NCBI GenBank assembly: GCA_009783355.1
Contig: WRHH01000002.1
Coordinates: forward strand, 91,762-155,761
DNA from: Synergistaceae bacterium
GTDB taxonomy: Bacteria > Synergistota > Synergistia > Synergistales > Aminobacteriaceae
Reading direction: 5' to 3'
Length of the DNA stretch: 64,000 bases
The translations under genes were made by a program, and so were the position numbers. A model generated the notes under the pieces. The model did not search any database. It worked only from the letters and a program-made list of their open reading frames with translations, and was not told the origin of the DNA. Numbering within the stretch: the stretch's first letter is position 1; each line of letters opens with the position of its first letter. Shown piece by piece: positions 47,932 to 57,517 of the stretch.

Positions 47932-49053
47932 ATGTTAAGTAGATTATTTAAAGTTGCTTTTGCCGTGCTGTTGATTTTGACGCTCTCTTCAGAGGCGTTG
48001 ACGTGCGTCGGCAAAAACAGAATAGAAAGCGTTGGCAAGCCTAAGAAGCCTGAAAAGATAGTCATAGCTAACCCAAGAGTTGATAAAAATCCCGTAAAGC
48101 GTGGTGAAATAGTGACGCTGGATGGATCGAAATCGAAATCCATCCCCCCTGGAAAAATTGAGTACAAATGGACATTCAAAGCCACGCCCGGCGCCCAAGG
48201 CGACGCTCCGAACAACGACGCGACCATCACCGATATGATTGCAGACGTGACCTTTCTCAACAATACCGCAGTGACTCTAACCGTTACCGACGGCAAGAAA
48301 TCTGACAGTAAGACGATAAATGTGAAGGTGATAGCACGCAGAGATTTCAAAACCCCCTACAGTACAGTAGAGGAAGAGGGTAGACTGTATGATAGTACTT
48401 ACAAACCTAGATACTACGAAAGTGCTGTTCTTAAACAAAGCGATTTTAGACGCGCAGATAACGTCTGCGCCATTGACGATAACTTCGATAAGAGTCTCTC
48501 ACACTGCCTGCACCCTGACCCAGATCCTAGAACGGGCGTCGATGCGGACGAGATGTTTGAACTTAAGAAGGTGAATGACAAGGGGCCGTGGAACGGTTTT
48601 TTCTATTTACACTCATGGAAAATGGAGCTTACGCGGAAGATAATGATCAGCAATTACATCCACGAAGAATCACCGCCACCTTTCAGTAATTTGGATCATA
48701 GTTTCTACTATTACAACGTCAGTGAAGACAAAAGATCCATTGTGAAAAAGTTCATAGCGGCAGTGCGCGAGCATGAGCAGGTGCACAGTATACTGATGGA
48801 GAGAGGCTTAAATGATGGGAAGGGAGACCCCGCAAAGATATGTGAAGCAATGTTCGGTAAAGAGGACAACTCGTTGAAGGAAGAAGCGTTAAAAGAGATC
48901 CGCGAAGCAGAAGAACGTATCTCCAAAGCAACAAAAGACCCGCTTAAGCAGAATTTCAGCGGTAATTTATTCTTAGCTCCGGCTAACACTGGTGGTAAAT
49001 GGGAAGTATTCCTCATCGAAGTTGGTGATAGGAGTTCTATAAAATGGAAGTAG
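47932..49053 (+). CDS. Exported PKD-domain protein with HEXXH motif (putative metallopeptidase)
   Basis: A 373-residue protein. Signal peptide: MLSRLFKVAFAVLLILTLSSEA. Residues about 40-135 form a PKD/Ig-like domain (NPVKRGEIVTLDGSKSKS, YKWTFKA, VTLTVTDGK). The C-terminal half includes VREHEQVHSILMERG, an HEXXH zinc motif (His281, Glu282, His285) within a helix, as in zincin peptidases. A third metal ligand cannot be assigned with confidence. It may be a surface or secreted protease. GGAGG lies seven bases before ATG 47932. It is sandwiched between two paralogous coiled-coil/Ig genes with gaps of about 135 and 25 bp, so a shared function is likely. Confidence 0.7.
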   Translation: MLSRLFKVAFAVLLILTLSSEALTCVGKNRIESVGKPKKPEKIVIANPRVDKNPVKRGEIVTLDGSKSKSIPPGKIEYKWTFKATPGAQGDAPNNDATITDMIADVTFLNNTAVTLTVTDGKKSDSKTINVKVIARRDFKTPYSTVEEEGRLYDSTYKPRYYESAVLKQSDFRRADNVCAIDDNFDKSLSHCLHPDPDPRTGVDADEMFELKKVNDKGPWNGFFYLHSWKMELTRKIMISNYIHEESPPPFSNLDHSFYYYNVSEDKRSIVKKFIAAVREHEQVHSILMERGLNDGKGDPAKICEAMFGKEDNSLKEEALKEIREAEERISKATKDPLKQNFSGNLFLAPANTGGKWEVFLIEVGDRSSIKWK

Positions 49054-49078
49054 GTGGAAAATAGTCGGAGGGACGAAC

Positions 49079-51916
49079 ATGAGAAGATCAATATTATTTA
49101 CATGTTTTGCGGTATTGGTTTTGAGCCTTTTTTTTACATTCGGCGAGAGCGTTGCCGCGCTGTCGATTGAAGGGCAAATGCCGGATTTTTCCGAGATGTC
49201 CTTCACGGAAATTATGAAGTGGCGGGAGGAATTCGAGAAACAGAATGAGAAGTCCGACCCTTACCCGCAAAAGCAAAACGACGATCCGAAACCAAAACCA
49301 AAGCCGGACATAAATAAATTGGCGCCGTTGGCGCCGCAGTCTTCGCGGAAAAAAGCCGAAGACTTTATTAAACAATGCCCCGACCTTCCGCTCCCGATAA
49401 ACTTGCTTGCAGTTTCAGCGCAAGAAATTGGAGCATATTATGAAGTTTTTGAATCCGTACAAGAAGAAATTGAAGTGTTTCGCGAAAAAACTGACCTTTT
49501 GCTCAAAGCCATCGAAGAAGAAATATTGGAGGCAGAAGCTGCCGCTGTGAAATACGCAGCATCCATTCACCAATCGGTGACGCTTGACAATGACTATATT
49601 CAAACTGTTGAATACGAGATGGATAGAATCCGCTATCTCAAGATGAAAGCTATTCTTGCGAACATGGAGGATGAGTTGTCTGCGTGCAAAAGAATTATCA
49701 GGCATAAAGAGGAATACCAAAAATATATTGACGAAGTTCCAGAGCTTCCGTCTGATTCCGATGATAACACAGCCGATGATAAACTGGATTATGAAAAGAT
49801 CGGCTATATTCATATGGAGCGGGATGATGAATGCAATTACGAATGGTACGTGTATATAGGAAGAGTTCAGTCGCGTATTAAGGCGAAACTTCTTGACTAT
49901 GCGGTTAGGACAGACGAATTATCCGCGCAGTTAACGATGCTCTCAACCTGTGAGGGGCTTAGAATTGCCAAAGAGTATGTCAATGCAGCGCAAGACTTGC
50001 TGTATATGCCGCCCGAGGGTAGAGCAGAGGAGTTAGAATTAGAAATTGAGAACATGAAAGAAGAAATCAGATTAAAGAAGAAGAACTCCGACCACAAGAT
50101 GTATAGAATCGCTTTGAACAAGACAAGCTTTGTTCCCGGAGGGACAATAACCGTGGAGGTATCCGACTTACTCGGGAAGGCTGAAGACTTCAACTTCCCC
50201 TTCGTGGGAGTCTACGCAATAGGTGAAAAGCATGAAAAATATTTGTCCGAAAAATCTATAAGCGATGGCAACGGAAGCTATCGCCTTAACGCGCCTCTCG
50301 AACCCGGCGAATACGAGGTACGGGCGTACGAGAAAAGTAGAGGCGATGACGAGAACCTGATTATGAAGGCTGCGTTTACCGTTGAAGGAGACGTTAAGAG
50401 CGCGTACAAAATAGCTTTGGACAAGACTTCATTCCTTCCGGGGGGAACAATCACGGTCAAAGTGTCGGGCGTGCCGGAGGAAATGCTGAACGAATACCCC
50501 TTTGTGGGAGTCTACGCAATCGGTGGGAAGCACAATGAAGGTTTATCCAGCAAAGTAATTCTCAAAAGAGTCGAGAGCCTTCTCCTCAACGCGCCTCTTG
50601 AGCCCGGCGAATACGAGGTGCGGGCATACGCGAAACGGGACGTCTATGTTGACGCAAACTTAGTGGCGAAAGCAGCGTTTACCATTGGAGGAGACGCTAA
50701 GGGCGCGTACAAAATTGCTTTGGACAAAACTTCCTTCTTTCCGGGGGGAACAATCACGGTCAACGTGTCGGACGTACCCGGGGAAATGCTGAGTGACAAC
50801 CCCATCGTAGGAGTCTACGCTATGGGTGTGGAACACAAAAATGATTTAACCAACAAAAGAATTTCCAAAAGCGTCGAAAGCCTTCGCCTTAACGCGCCTC
50901 TTGAGCCTGGCGAATACGAGGTACGGGCATACGCGAAACAGTACGTCTACGTTGACGCAAACTTAGTGGCGAAAGAAACGTTTGTCGTCGGAGGAGACGC
51001 TAAGGGCGCGTACAAAATAGCTTTGGAAAAAAAATCCTTCCTTCCGGGGGGCGCAATCACGGTCAACGTGTCTGGCGTACCCGGGGAAATGCTGAATGAC
51101 GAACCCTTCGTGGGAGTCTACGCAACGGACGGGGAACACGGAAAAGATATATCCAGCAAGAAAATCTCCAAAAGCGCCGAAAGCCTTCGCCTTAACGCGC
51201 CTCTTGAGCCTGGCGAATACGAGGTGCGGGCATACGCGAAACGTTACGTCTATGTTGACGCAAACTTAGTGGCGAAAGCAGCGTTTACCGTCGGAGGCGA
51301 CGTTAAGGGCGCGTTCAAAATAGCTTTGGAAAAAACTTCTTTCCTTCCGAAGGGCGCAATCACGGTCAACGTGTCGGACGTACCCGGGGAAATACTGAAT
51401 GAAGGACCATGTGTAGCAGTCTACCCTGCGGGCGGTAATCACAAAGAATATTTATCCAGCATGAAAATCTCCCGGAGCGCCGAAAGCCTTCGCCTCAACG
51501 CGCCTCTTAAGCCTGGCGAATACGAGGTGCGGGCATACGCGAAACATTTCGTCTACACTGACGCAACTCTGGTGACAAAAACTTCTGCGTTTACCGTTAT
51601 AAAAGACGCTAAAGGAATATATAAGCTCGCTTTGGACAAGACGAGTTATGTTCCCAGAGAGAAGATAACCGTAAACGTATCCGGCGTTCCCGAGTGGATG
51701 TTGAGCTGCAAGCCCTTTGCGGCGGTCTACGAGACGGGCGCAAGACATCGGGGCTACCAGTCCTGGGGACATATAAAGAACGTTTCTGACAATGTCATGC
51801 TGTTGGCGCCAAAGGAGGAGGGCGAATATGAGGTCAGAGGATACGGCCAGGACGGCGTCTATATAGACTCTGACCTGGTGGGAACTGTGCGTTTCAGCGT
51901 TAAAAAAAGAGAATAG
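49079..51916 (+). CDS. Secreted coiled-coil protein with six C-terminal Ig-like repeats
   Basis: A 945-residue paralogue of the 46595 product. Signal peptide MRRSILFTCFAVLVLSLFFT..GESVAA, a short polar segment with PKPKPKPD, and a charged helical region to about residue 335. Six repeats of about 100 residues follow: (A/M)Y(K/R)IAL(D/E/N)KTSF(L/V)PGG(T/A)ITV.VS, PFVGVYA, LNAPLEPGEYEVRAYAK, VDANLVAKAAFT(V/I)GGD. Repeats two to five are very alike, suggesting internal duplication at a period near 303 bp. It ends FSVKKRE without a membrane anchor. GGAGGG precedes ATG 49079. The repeat fold is inferred to be an immunoglobulin-like sandwich; the ligand is unknown. Confidence 0.8.
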   Translation: MRRSILFTCFAVLVLSLFFTFGESVAALSIEGQMPDFSEMSFTEIMKWREEFEKQNEKSDPYPQKQNDDPKPKPKPDINKLAPLAPQSSRKKAEDFIKQCPDLPLPINLLAVSAQEIGAYYEVFESVQEEIEVFREKTDLLLKAIEEEILEAEAAAVKYAASIHQSVTLDNDYIQTVEYEMDRIRYLKMKAILANMEDELSACKRIIRHKEEYQKYIDEVPELPSDSDDNTADDKLDYEKIGYIHMERDDECNYEWYVYIGRVQSRIKAKLLDYAVRTDELSAQLTMLSTCEGLRIAKEYVNAAQDLLYMPPEGRAEELELEIENMKEEIRLKKKNSDHKMYRIALNKTSFVPGGTITVEVSDLLGKAEDFNFPFVGVYAIGEKHEKYLSEKSISDGNGSYRLNAPLEPGEYEVRAYEKSRGDDENLIMKAAFTVEGDVKSAYKIALDKTSFLPGGTITVKVSGVPEEMLNEYPFVGVYAIGGKHNEGLSSKVILKRVESLLLNAPLEPGEYEVRAYAKRDVYVDANLVAKAAFTIGGDAKGAYKIALDKTSFFPGGTITVNVSDVPGEMLSDNPIVGVYAMGVEHKNDLTNKRISKSVESLRLNAPLEPGEYEVRAYAKQYVYVDANLVAKETFVVGGDAKGAYKIALEKKSFLPGGAITVNVSGVPGEMLNDEPFVGVYATDGEHGKDISSKKISKSAESLRLNAPLEPGEYEVRAYAKRYVYVDANLVAKAAFTVGGDVKGAFKIALEKTSFLPKGAITVNVSDVPGEILNEGPCVAVYPAGGNHKEYLSSMKISRSAESLRLNAPLKPGEYEVRAYAKHFVYTDATLVTKTSAFTVIKDAKGIYKLALDKTSYVPREKITVNVSGVPEWMLSCKPFAAVYETGARHRGYQSWGHIKNVSDNVMLLAPKEEGEYEVRGYGQDGVYIDSDLVGTVRFSVKKRE

Positions 51917-52033
51917 AAAAGACAACAGGAACGCTATTAATGGAAAGAGCGGTAGCGTACTGGGGCGTAGGCTATTTATTGCATTGGTAGCCAGGCAGAA
52001 GGGCGCGCAAGTAAATTTATATTTGATGCCAAC

Positions 52034-52738
52034 ATGAAGTCAATAAACAGAAACGTCTTAAAATATATAGCTATCGCAGCTATGCTATCAGGCCACATAG
52101 CTGCGTTGTTTATTGAGAAATCTTCGTTTGCGTATTTTATTATGCGGTTTATTGGCAGGCTTTCTGCCGCGATTATGTGTTTCTTTATTGCCGAGGGGTT
52201 TTATTATACCCGTTCCCGGTATAAATACGGATTGAGACTCGGTGTTTTTGCTGTGATTTCTCAATTTGCGTACACATTTGCTGTGAACATAACCATTTTT
52301 ACATATGAGCTGTTTACCGATTGGAATGTAATATTTACCTTTTTCATAGGGTTCCTTGTTCTCTTGGCTTATGAGAAGATAAACAATAAGCCCGTTAAGT
52401 GGTTAATAATTGCGTTACTTTGCGCTGTGTCATATTTTGGAGACTGGATGATTATTGCCCCTTTATGGATACTCTGTTTTTACATCTTCAGGGACAACAA
52501 GAAAAAGAGATTTACCGTATTCGGCATATTAGCCGCATTGGAAGTAGCGTTCTGTATTCCGTTTATGATAAAAGGCAACGAGATGTGGGATGTCGGCGTT
52601 TTTCTTGTTATTCCGCTTTTGCTGTTATATAACGGTGAAAAGGGCAGTGACAACTCTATTCACAAGTGGGCATTTTACTTGTTTTATCCGTTGCATTTAT
52701 TCGTGCTTGGAATCATCAAATGGCTGTTAGTAATGTAG
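52034..52738 (+). CDS. TraX-family membrane protein
   Basis: A 234-residue polytopic membrane protein with about seven hydrophobic segments. It opens with NVLKYIAIAAMLSGHIAALF and contains FIGRLSAAIMCFFIAEGFYYT (TraX pattern R.S.PIFaF...EGf.yT) and a final FYLFYPLHLFVL. In F-type plasmids TraX acetylates pilin, but chromosomal TraX-family proteins are widespread and belong to the acyltransferase-3-like group. No other conjugation gene is present apart from the TraF-like peptidase at 58.4 kb. The ribosome-binding site is weak. Convergent with the next gene. Confidence 0.85.
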   Translation: MKSINRNVLKYIAIAAMLSGHIAALFIEKSSFAYFIMRFIGRLSAAIMCFFIAEGFYYTRSRYKYGLRLGVFAVISQFAYTFAVNITIFTYELFTDWNVIFTFFIGFLVLLAYEKINNKPVKWLIIALLCAVSYFGDWMIIAPLWILCFYIFRDNKKKRFTVFGILAALEVAFCIPFMIKGNEMWDVGVFLVIPLLLLYNGEKGSDNSIHKWAFYLFYPLHLFVLGIIKWLLVM

Positions 52739-52768
52739 GAAGCATAATCAAAGAAACCATTGATTGTT

Positions 52769-53485
52769 TTATTGCAACTTCAGCCACAAAGCGGGGCGGA
52801 CGCCGCCGTCGCTGTAGAAGACAAAGTGACCATAAACGTAAACATAACCTTCATTGCAGATAGTGGCAGCACAATTGACATCGTTGCCGGGCGACCTCAG
52901 CCACCAAAACGAAATCGCGTCTTCATGTTTTGCTATCCTGTCGCTATCGTTTTCGTTTGAAAGATTATATCCGTCGTCAACTAAGCCCCAATTACCGTCG
53001 GGAAGTTTGTCCTTACGTCTTTTGTTCAAATAATCTCCGCTGTCGCCAAAATATTTATCAACCTCTTCAATACTTAACAGAAATACTCTGTCATTTGTGT
53101 CGTTTCCGCCATTTGTGCCATACCACAGATTATCCGGATTGCTAACTTTTGTTTCGATAATTTGTTCCTGTTCTTCTTTTTTGAATATTTGCAGAAACAA
53201 GCCATTCAGGTATTCCCGCAAATCACACGTTTCCCATGTTACATTCGCTTGTTCATCGTTATACACGTGCCGCTCAATAATGTCCTTCGTTAATATCAAC
53301 GCTTTGTCGTCCAACACGTCGAGCACTATCCATTCGTATTCGCCGAACTGTATTATTTCTCCAACTATGGGCGACGCCTGTGTGCAAGCCGCAAACACAA
53401 GCACTGTTACAAGCGCTGCAAATAGTATTCTCACCCCAGATTTTGCATTAACGCCCCTTCTTTTCTTCCATTCAATCAACATCAT
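52769..53485 (-). CDS. DUF6273-domain lipoprotein
   Basis: A 238-residue protein with an N-terminal hydrophobic segment ending LVFAAC, a lipobox, so probably a lipoprotein. The rest is a DUF6273-type domain: GEIIQFGEYEWIVLDVLDDKALIL, then DLREYLNG, then RVFLLSIEEVDKYFG, and a C-terminal FWWLRSPG...GGVRPALWLKL. These domains resemble sulfatase-modifying/FGly-like and C-type-lectin-like folds used for ligand display; function unknown. AAGGGAG lies eight bases before ATG 53485. Confidence 0.8.
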   Translation of the reverse strand: MMLIEWKKRRGVNAKSGVRILFAALVTVLVFAACTQASPIVGEIIQFGEYEWIVLDVLDDKALILTKDIIERHVYNDEQANVTWETCDLREYLNGLFLQIFKKEEQEQIIETKVSNPDNLWYGTNGGNDTNDRVFLLSIEEVDKYFGDSGDYLNKRRKDKLPDGNWGLVDDGYNLSNENDSDRIAKHEDAISFWWLRSPGNDVNCAATICNEGYVYVYGHFVFYSDGGVRPALWLKLQ

Positions 53486-53811
53486 CCCATCAACTCCCTT
53501 TCTATGTTAAATCATAATATAGTCAATTGATGTTGTCCATATGGTTTAAACAACATGTTTCTTGCTATCATTATTATTGAAGTCTAGTATTTATTTACCG
53601 CGTTGCCTCATTAAAAATAACCCCGAAAAAGTTTCAAATGATAGCTTCCCCCGAAGCGAAAATTCCGGCGGCTTCCTTATAAAAAGTTTATGAAAATTAC
53701 TGCAGTTTAATATTTTTTTAATGGACAAAAGCAGTCGGAATTTATTATAATAATTGATTAGACGGGCAAATCTCAGATTGAAGTTTGCCATAAAATAAGG
53801 AGGAAGAATAT
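53486..53811. other. Intergenic region upstream of the M14 gene
   Basis: No gene. The last about 125 bp (from 53686) are homologous to 57392-57517 upstream of the anchor-only paralogue and contain the promoter. Confidence 0.6.
53722..53751 (+). promoter_or_regulatory. Promoter of M14 gene 53812-57036
   Basis: TGGACA (53722-53727) and TATAAT (53746-53751) are 18 bp apart, about 60 bp before the ATG. The same arrangement is conserved at 57428-57457. Confidence 0.6.
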
Positions 53812-56800
53812 ATGTCGATACGTAAGATTTTTGTAGTGTTTGCAGTAATTCTATTGTTTGCAGGCTCTGCGTTCGCTTTCCCGTATGACCCGAACCCAAG
53901 CGCGATTAAGACGTCAGTGCTCACGGGAAATAACGGTACTACGAACACGAGCACGTTCACGGGCGACTGGGGGACTACGTTCGGTTCAATGAGCGTGAAT
54001 CAATTGCGGGTTTTCAATTTCATGAACAGTGAATTTTTCTCAACAGGATGCGGCCCGGGCGCTTCGCTGGACCTTAAAATCTGGAATACCCCAAGCTTTG
54101 GCGATTACAAGTATCAGCAGCAAAAGGACGGCTGGAACCGCCTGCTCGACACCGCAGCGGCAGTTCCCGCTACGGTCGGGCGCGGAATTACCACCGATCA
54201 CGATGAAATGGTCGAATTCCTTGAAAAACTCCCTAAAACGAACTTGACCCTTGAGTATTTGGGCGAGATACCGCAAGGCTTCCCGTTCCCGTTCCTGGTC
54301 TTCTGTAAGGATGCGCCGCTTGGCAAGGACGGCAAACCGGACAGATCCCCCGCAGCGCTTGAGTCAACAGGCAAGCCGCTTGTATGGGTGCAGGGCAACA
54401 TTCACGGCGGCGAATGGTCGGGCGGCGAAGGCGCCCTCGCAATGGCTTATGATTTAGCTAACGGAAGATATGACGATATTCTTACGAAGGTCAACGTATT
54501 AATAACGCCGCGCGTCTGCGCGGACGGCGCCAAGCGCCCGGGCAGGGAAACCAGAGACCTTTTGGCGCTTCAGTGGACGACGACGCCTGAAGCAAGAGAC
54601 TTGAACCGCGACAACGTGCTTCTTGATCTCCCTGTGACGCGCGCCATGAGAAAAATGTCGCGCGCATACGCCCCGCATTTTTGTATAGACCTTCACGAGC
54701 GCCCGGCTTCTCAGATCAGCACGCCCGTTAGCAATACTTTCGGCATACTGGCTGATAACGACGCGCATGATATCGGCGCGAGCGGAACGACTATCCCCCA
54801 TGTGCCGTTCGATCTTGTCTCAATCCGTTACAACGTAATGGAAAAGGACCTCAAGGCGATGGCTGACAAGTTCGGAATCCACTTTGGGTTATACCGCGAA
54901 GATACGGATTATTTTGCGCATGGAACGGTCAATAACTATGGCATGCAAATGTCCTCGAATTCGGACGTATGGCCTGTGGAACTGGGCTCAGCGCCGTATG
55001 CAATTGCCAATATGACCGGCTCAAGCAGGGCTACATGGATGATCAACAGCGTGGCCTTTGACCCTGACGCCCCGTATTACCTCACGTCCGAGGCTGGATA
55101 CAACACAAGAAGCAGCCGAAATATAAACGCAACGTTCGGCATAGTGAGCCAGCTCTTTGAGAATAAATCGGATTACGGCGGCGGCGGCGGCAGAGGTCTC
55201 TGGGAACGTAGAGTCGCCGCGGGATATGTTTGCGTACTTTCAGCCCTGACCACAGCCGCTGAGAGAGGACACGAACTGGTGCCGCAGATCAATTCGATAA
55301 GGAAGTCATGGATTGAAAAGGGTAAAACAGTATCGCCTACAGATATGATACCTATCCTTACAATTCAGCCGAAGCCGGTATACGTTAGGGACAGAGAATG
55401 GACGATAATCGATATATCAAGGGACTACAACCCCGGAACCGCAGCTCTGGGCGGCGGAAGGGACCTCTCCAATATATTGAGATACGACGGAACGAGAGCT
55501 CTCAGGAGAGTTGCTGAAACAACAGGATTTAACGGTTCAAATTATGTGCCGGCTCAGGGAGAGGGCAATCGGGATCACCAGTTCTTTAAACACGAATATA
55601 CCTGGATGGGCGGAAGAGGAACCAACGTAACATGGGTAAGCCCCCATACGGGTCAGGTTAATATAGTGGGTAACAATAACGTAAGGGAGCGTATCCGTCC
55701 TTATGCTTACGTTTTCGAAGGGCTGTACGCAGATGAGCTCGCCGCCCGTATGTTGATGGCGGGAATTGAAGTGAAGCGCCTTGCCGAGGACGTGACTATT
55801 GACGTTGAGGGCTGGAAATATACGAGGCGGCCTTATATCGATTCCACCAGCACAACTGCAGCAGGCTGGAGAAACAGGCACGTTGACGTATATGAGATAA
55901 AGAACAGGAAGTTCGAGAAGGACGCGTATGTGGTTTATCTATCGCAGCTGCCCATACATCTGATTCCTATTTATATGGAACCCGATCTTCCGTGGAACGT
56001 CGCTTCCTGCATATTCCTTCCGTATATGAGCCTCGCTCTTGGCGGCGGTGGTGGCGGATCTTCCGGCGCGAACCTGCATGAAGGTTTGGTTGGAGTGGAG
56101 ATGCCCGCGTATCGCTACCTCAAGGAAGTCGATCTTCCCACTTACGACGTTGATCATTACTTCCCTCTTATAAACAGAGGAGCGGTTCCGCGTTTCATGG
56201 GCTATCATACGCTCGCGGAGGTCAGCGCAATAGCTCTTGATGTAAAAGAGGCTGTTATAAAAGTATTCGATTACGATATTCAGGTGCATAGCACGGATGC
56301 GCTCATAAGGGACGCGGCGGCGCCGGCGGGTAAATTTGACATAACGCTCCCGACAAGCGAGGGCGGCTTAGGTTACAAGATCCTTTTAACCGATGGAACT
56401 TATGAGAATTTGGTCCCGCATTCGACGATGCTTGGCTGGGATGTCGCCACTGTGAACGTCGCGCGTCACGGAAACGTTCCGTTCACGGTTGACATCAGCG
56501 CTGACAAGCGCCCGTTGGTTGGGGACGGAAGCAATCGCACGGTTCCAAGAGCTCTGCCGGCAGTGGATTCCCTGATAGGCGTGCGCATAGTTGAGGTATT
56601 CCTGAACCCGATACTGAGCCTGTTCAAGGATGGAAAACTTCCTCCGGGAACCATTGCGACAGCGAAGGGTATAAAGTATGTAGATATGCTTAACTGCAAA
56701 AAGACGATACTGGACGATAAATGGCTTGACGGCTGGAAAATCGTCGGCGTTGATCCGAAGGAAGGCCCGGGCTGGAAAGCATATTTCAAAGACGGCGAGC

Positions 56801-57036
56801 TTATAATAGAGTTTGACGGGGATGCATTCGATGTAGTAATTACAGCGACGCTTGAAAATACCACAACGGGCGAACTGTTCGACCTTGAGATTGAGTTCTC
56901 CGGCGAGAGCAATGGTTGTTGCATCGAGATTCCTGAGTGCGTTGAAGATATTCTTGATTGCTTAGGCTGCAACGGCGGCGCCGCAATGCTCGCGCTGTTT
57001 GCAATTTTCCCGCTGTTCCTGAGGAAAGACAGGTAG
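53812..57036 (+). CDS. M14-family zinc carboxypeptidase-like surface protein with Synerg-CTERM
   Basis: A 1074-residue protein closely related to the 15111-18380 product. Signal peptide: MSIRKIFVVFAVILLFAGSA, followed by the shared FPYDPNPS start of the mature protein. Predicted zinc ligands: His198 and Glu201 (GNIHGGEWSGGEG), His295 (CIDLHERPAS), with DLNRDN between. TSEAGYNTRSSRN probably contains the catalytic Glu. Long accessory modules follow, then the C-terminal module LPPGT...WLDGWKI...FDLEIEFSGE and the tail GCNGGAAMLALFAIFPLFLR. This is a Synerg-CTERM. AGGAGG lies eight bases before ATG 53812. The stop codon lies at the beginning of a heptamer-rich tract. Confidence 0.88.
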   Translation: MSIRKIFVVFAVILLFAGSAFAFPYDPNPSAIKTSVLTGNNGTTNTSTFTGDWGTTFGSMSVNQLRVFNFMNSEFFSTGCGPGASLDLKIWNTPSFGDYKYQQQKDGWNRLLDTAAAVPATVGRGITTDHDEMVEFLEKLPKTNLTLEYLGEIPQGFPFPFLVFCKDAPLGKDGKPDRSPAALESTGKPLVWVQGNIHGGEWSGGEGALAMAYDLANGRYDDILTKVNVLITPRVCADGAKRPGRETRDLLALQWTTTPEARDLNRDNVLLDLPVTRAMRKMSRAYAPHFCIDLHERPASQISTPVSNTFGILADNDAHDIGASGTTIPHVPFDLVSIRYNVMEKDLKAMADKFGIHFGLYREDTDYFAHGTVNNYGMQMSSNSDVWPVELGSAPYAIANMTGSSRATWMINSVAFDPDAPYYLTSEAGYNTRSSRNINATFGIVSQLFENKSDYGGGGGRGLWERRVAAGYVCVLSALTTAAERGHELVPQINSIRKSWIEKGKTVSPTDMIPILTIQPKPVYVRDREWTIIDISRDYNPGTAALGGGRDLSNILRYDGTRALRRVAETTGFNGSNYVPAQGEGNRDHQFFKHEYTWMGGRGTNVTWVSPHTGQVNIVGNNNVRERIRPYAYVFEGLYADELAARMLMAGIEVKRLAEDVTIDVEGWKYTRRPYIDSTSTTAAGWRNRHVDVYEIKNRKFEKDAYVVYLSQLPIHLIPIYMEPDLPWNVASCIFLPYMSLALGGGGGGSSGANLHEGLVGVEMPAYRYLKEVDLPTYDVDHYFPLINRGAVPRFMGYHTLAEVSAIALDVKEAVIKVFDYDIQVHSTDALIRDAAAPAGKFDITLPTSEGGLGYKILLTDGTYENLVPHSTMLGWDVATVNVARHGNVPFTVDISADKRPLVGDGSNRTVPRALPAVDSLIGVRIVEVFLNPILSLFKDGKLPPGTIATAKGIKYVDMLNCKKTILDDKWLDGWKIVGVDPKEGPGWKAYFKDGELIIEFDGDAFDVVITATLENTTTGELFDLEIEFSGESNGCCIEIPECVEDILDCLGCNGGAAMLALFAIFPLFLRKDR

Positions 57037-57120
57037 GGAAGACAGGGATTAGAAAAGATAATGCACAATGCACAATGCACAATGTTCAACGCACAATGAA
57101 AGACAAAAGATAAAGCCAGA
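57037..57120. repeat. Heptamer arrays GGGATTA and AATGCAC
   Basis: ACAGGGATTAG is followed at once by four AATGCAC-type units and then AAAGACAAAAGATAAAG. Two different 7-bp families are thus joined end to end right after the M14 stop codon. Confidence 0.65.
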
Positions 57121-57262
57121 GACTTTGGGTTGTCAAATGTAGCTTTATAGGGGCGGCTTGTAGCCACCAGCGACCGTCCGAGAATTAAAGCAGTATTTTA
57201 TAAACCCAGTTGTTTTTGGTACAATAATTTCATAGTAATTCAGAAGTATTTGGCACTTTTAG

Positions 57263-57391
57263 GGGGTTGTAACAAAAGTAGAAAAAATGGGCGGTTCACT
57301 CGCCCGTCCCTACGACGTATTGTGCAAGAGATGCGGCATAACCACAATGTATTGTGGCTTATTTAGCCTTCTATGATTTTGTTACAACCCC
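57263..57391. repeat. MITE-like element, copy 3 (variant)
   Basis: Ends GGGGTTGTAACAAAAG and ATTTTGTTACAACCCC, with internal GGGCGGTTCACTCGCCCGTC and CCACAATGTATTGTGG palindromes. It is a diverged subfamily (GGTTG instead of GGCTG), and its right edge coincides with the start of the duplicated promoter segment (57392). The stretch 57121-57262 holds only a TAGGGGCGGCTTGTAGCC palindrome. Confidence 0.75.
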
Positions 57392-57427
57392 GTTTAACGA
57401 AAATAACTGCAGTTTAATATTTTTTTA

Positions 57428-57457
57428 TAGACAAAAGCCGTCGGGTTTTATTATAAT
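57428..57457 (+). promoter_or_regulatory. Duplicated promoter of the anchor-only gene
   Basis: TAGACA (57428-57433) and TATAAT (57452-57457), 18 bp apart, in a segment homologous to the promoter region of the M14 gene at 53722. Confidence 0.55.
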
Positions 57458-57517
57458 AGATACATCAGACGGGCATATTTCGAAATAGGAGTTTGCCTTA
57501 AATTGAGGAGGTAGGAT

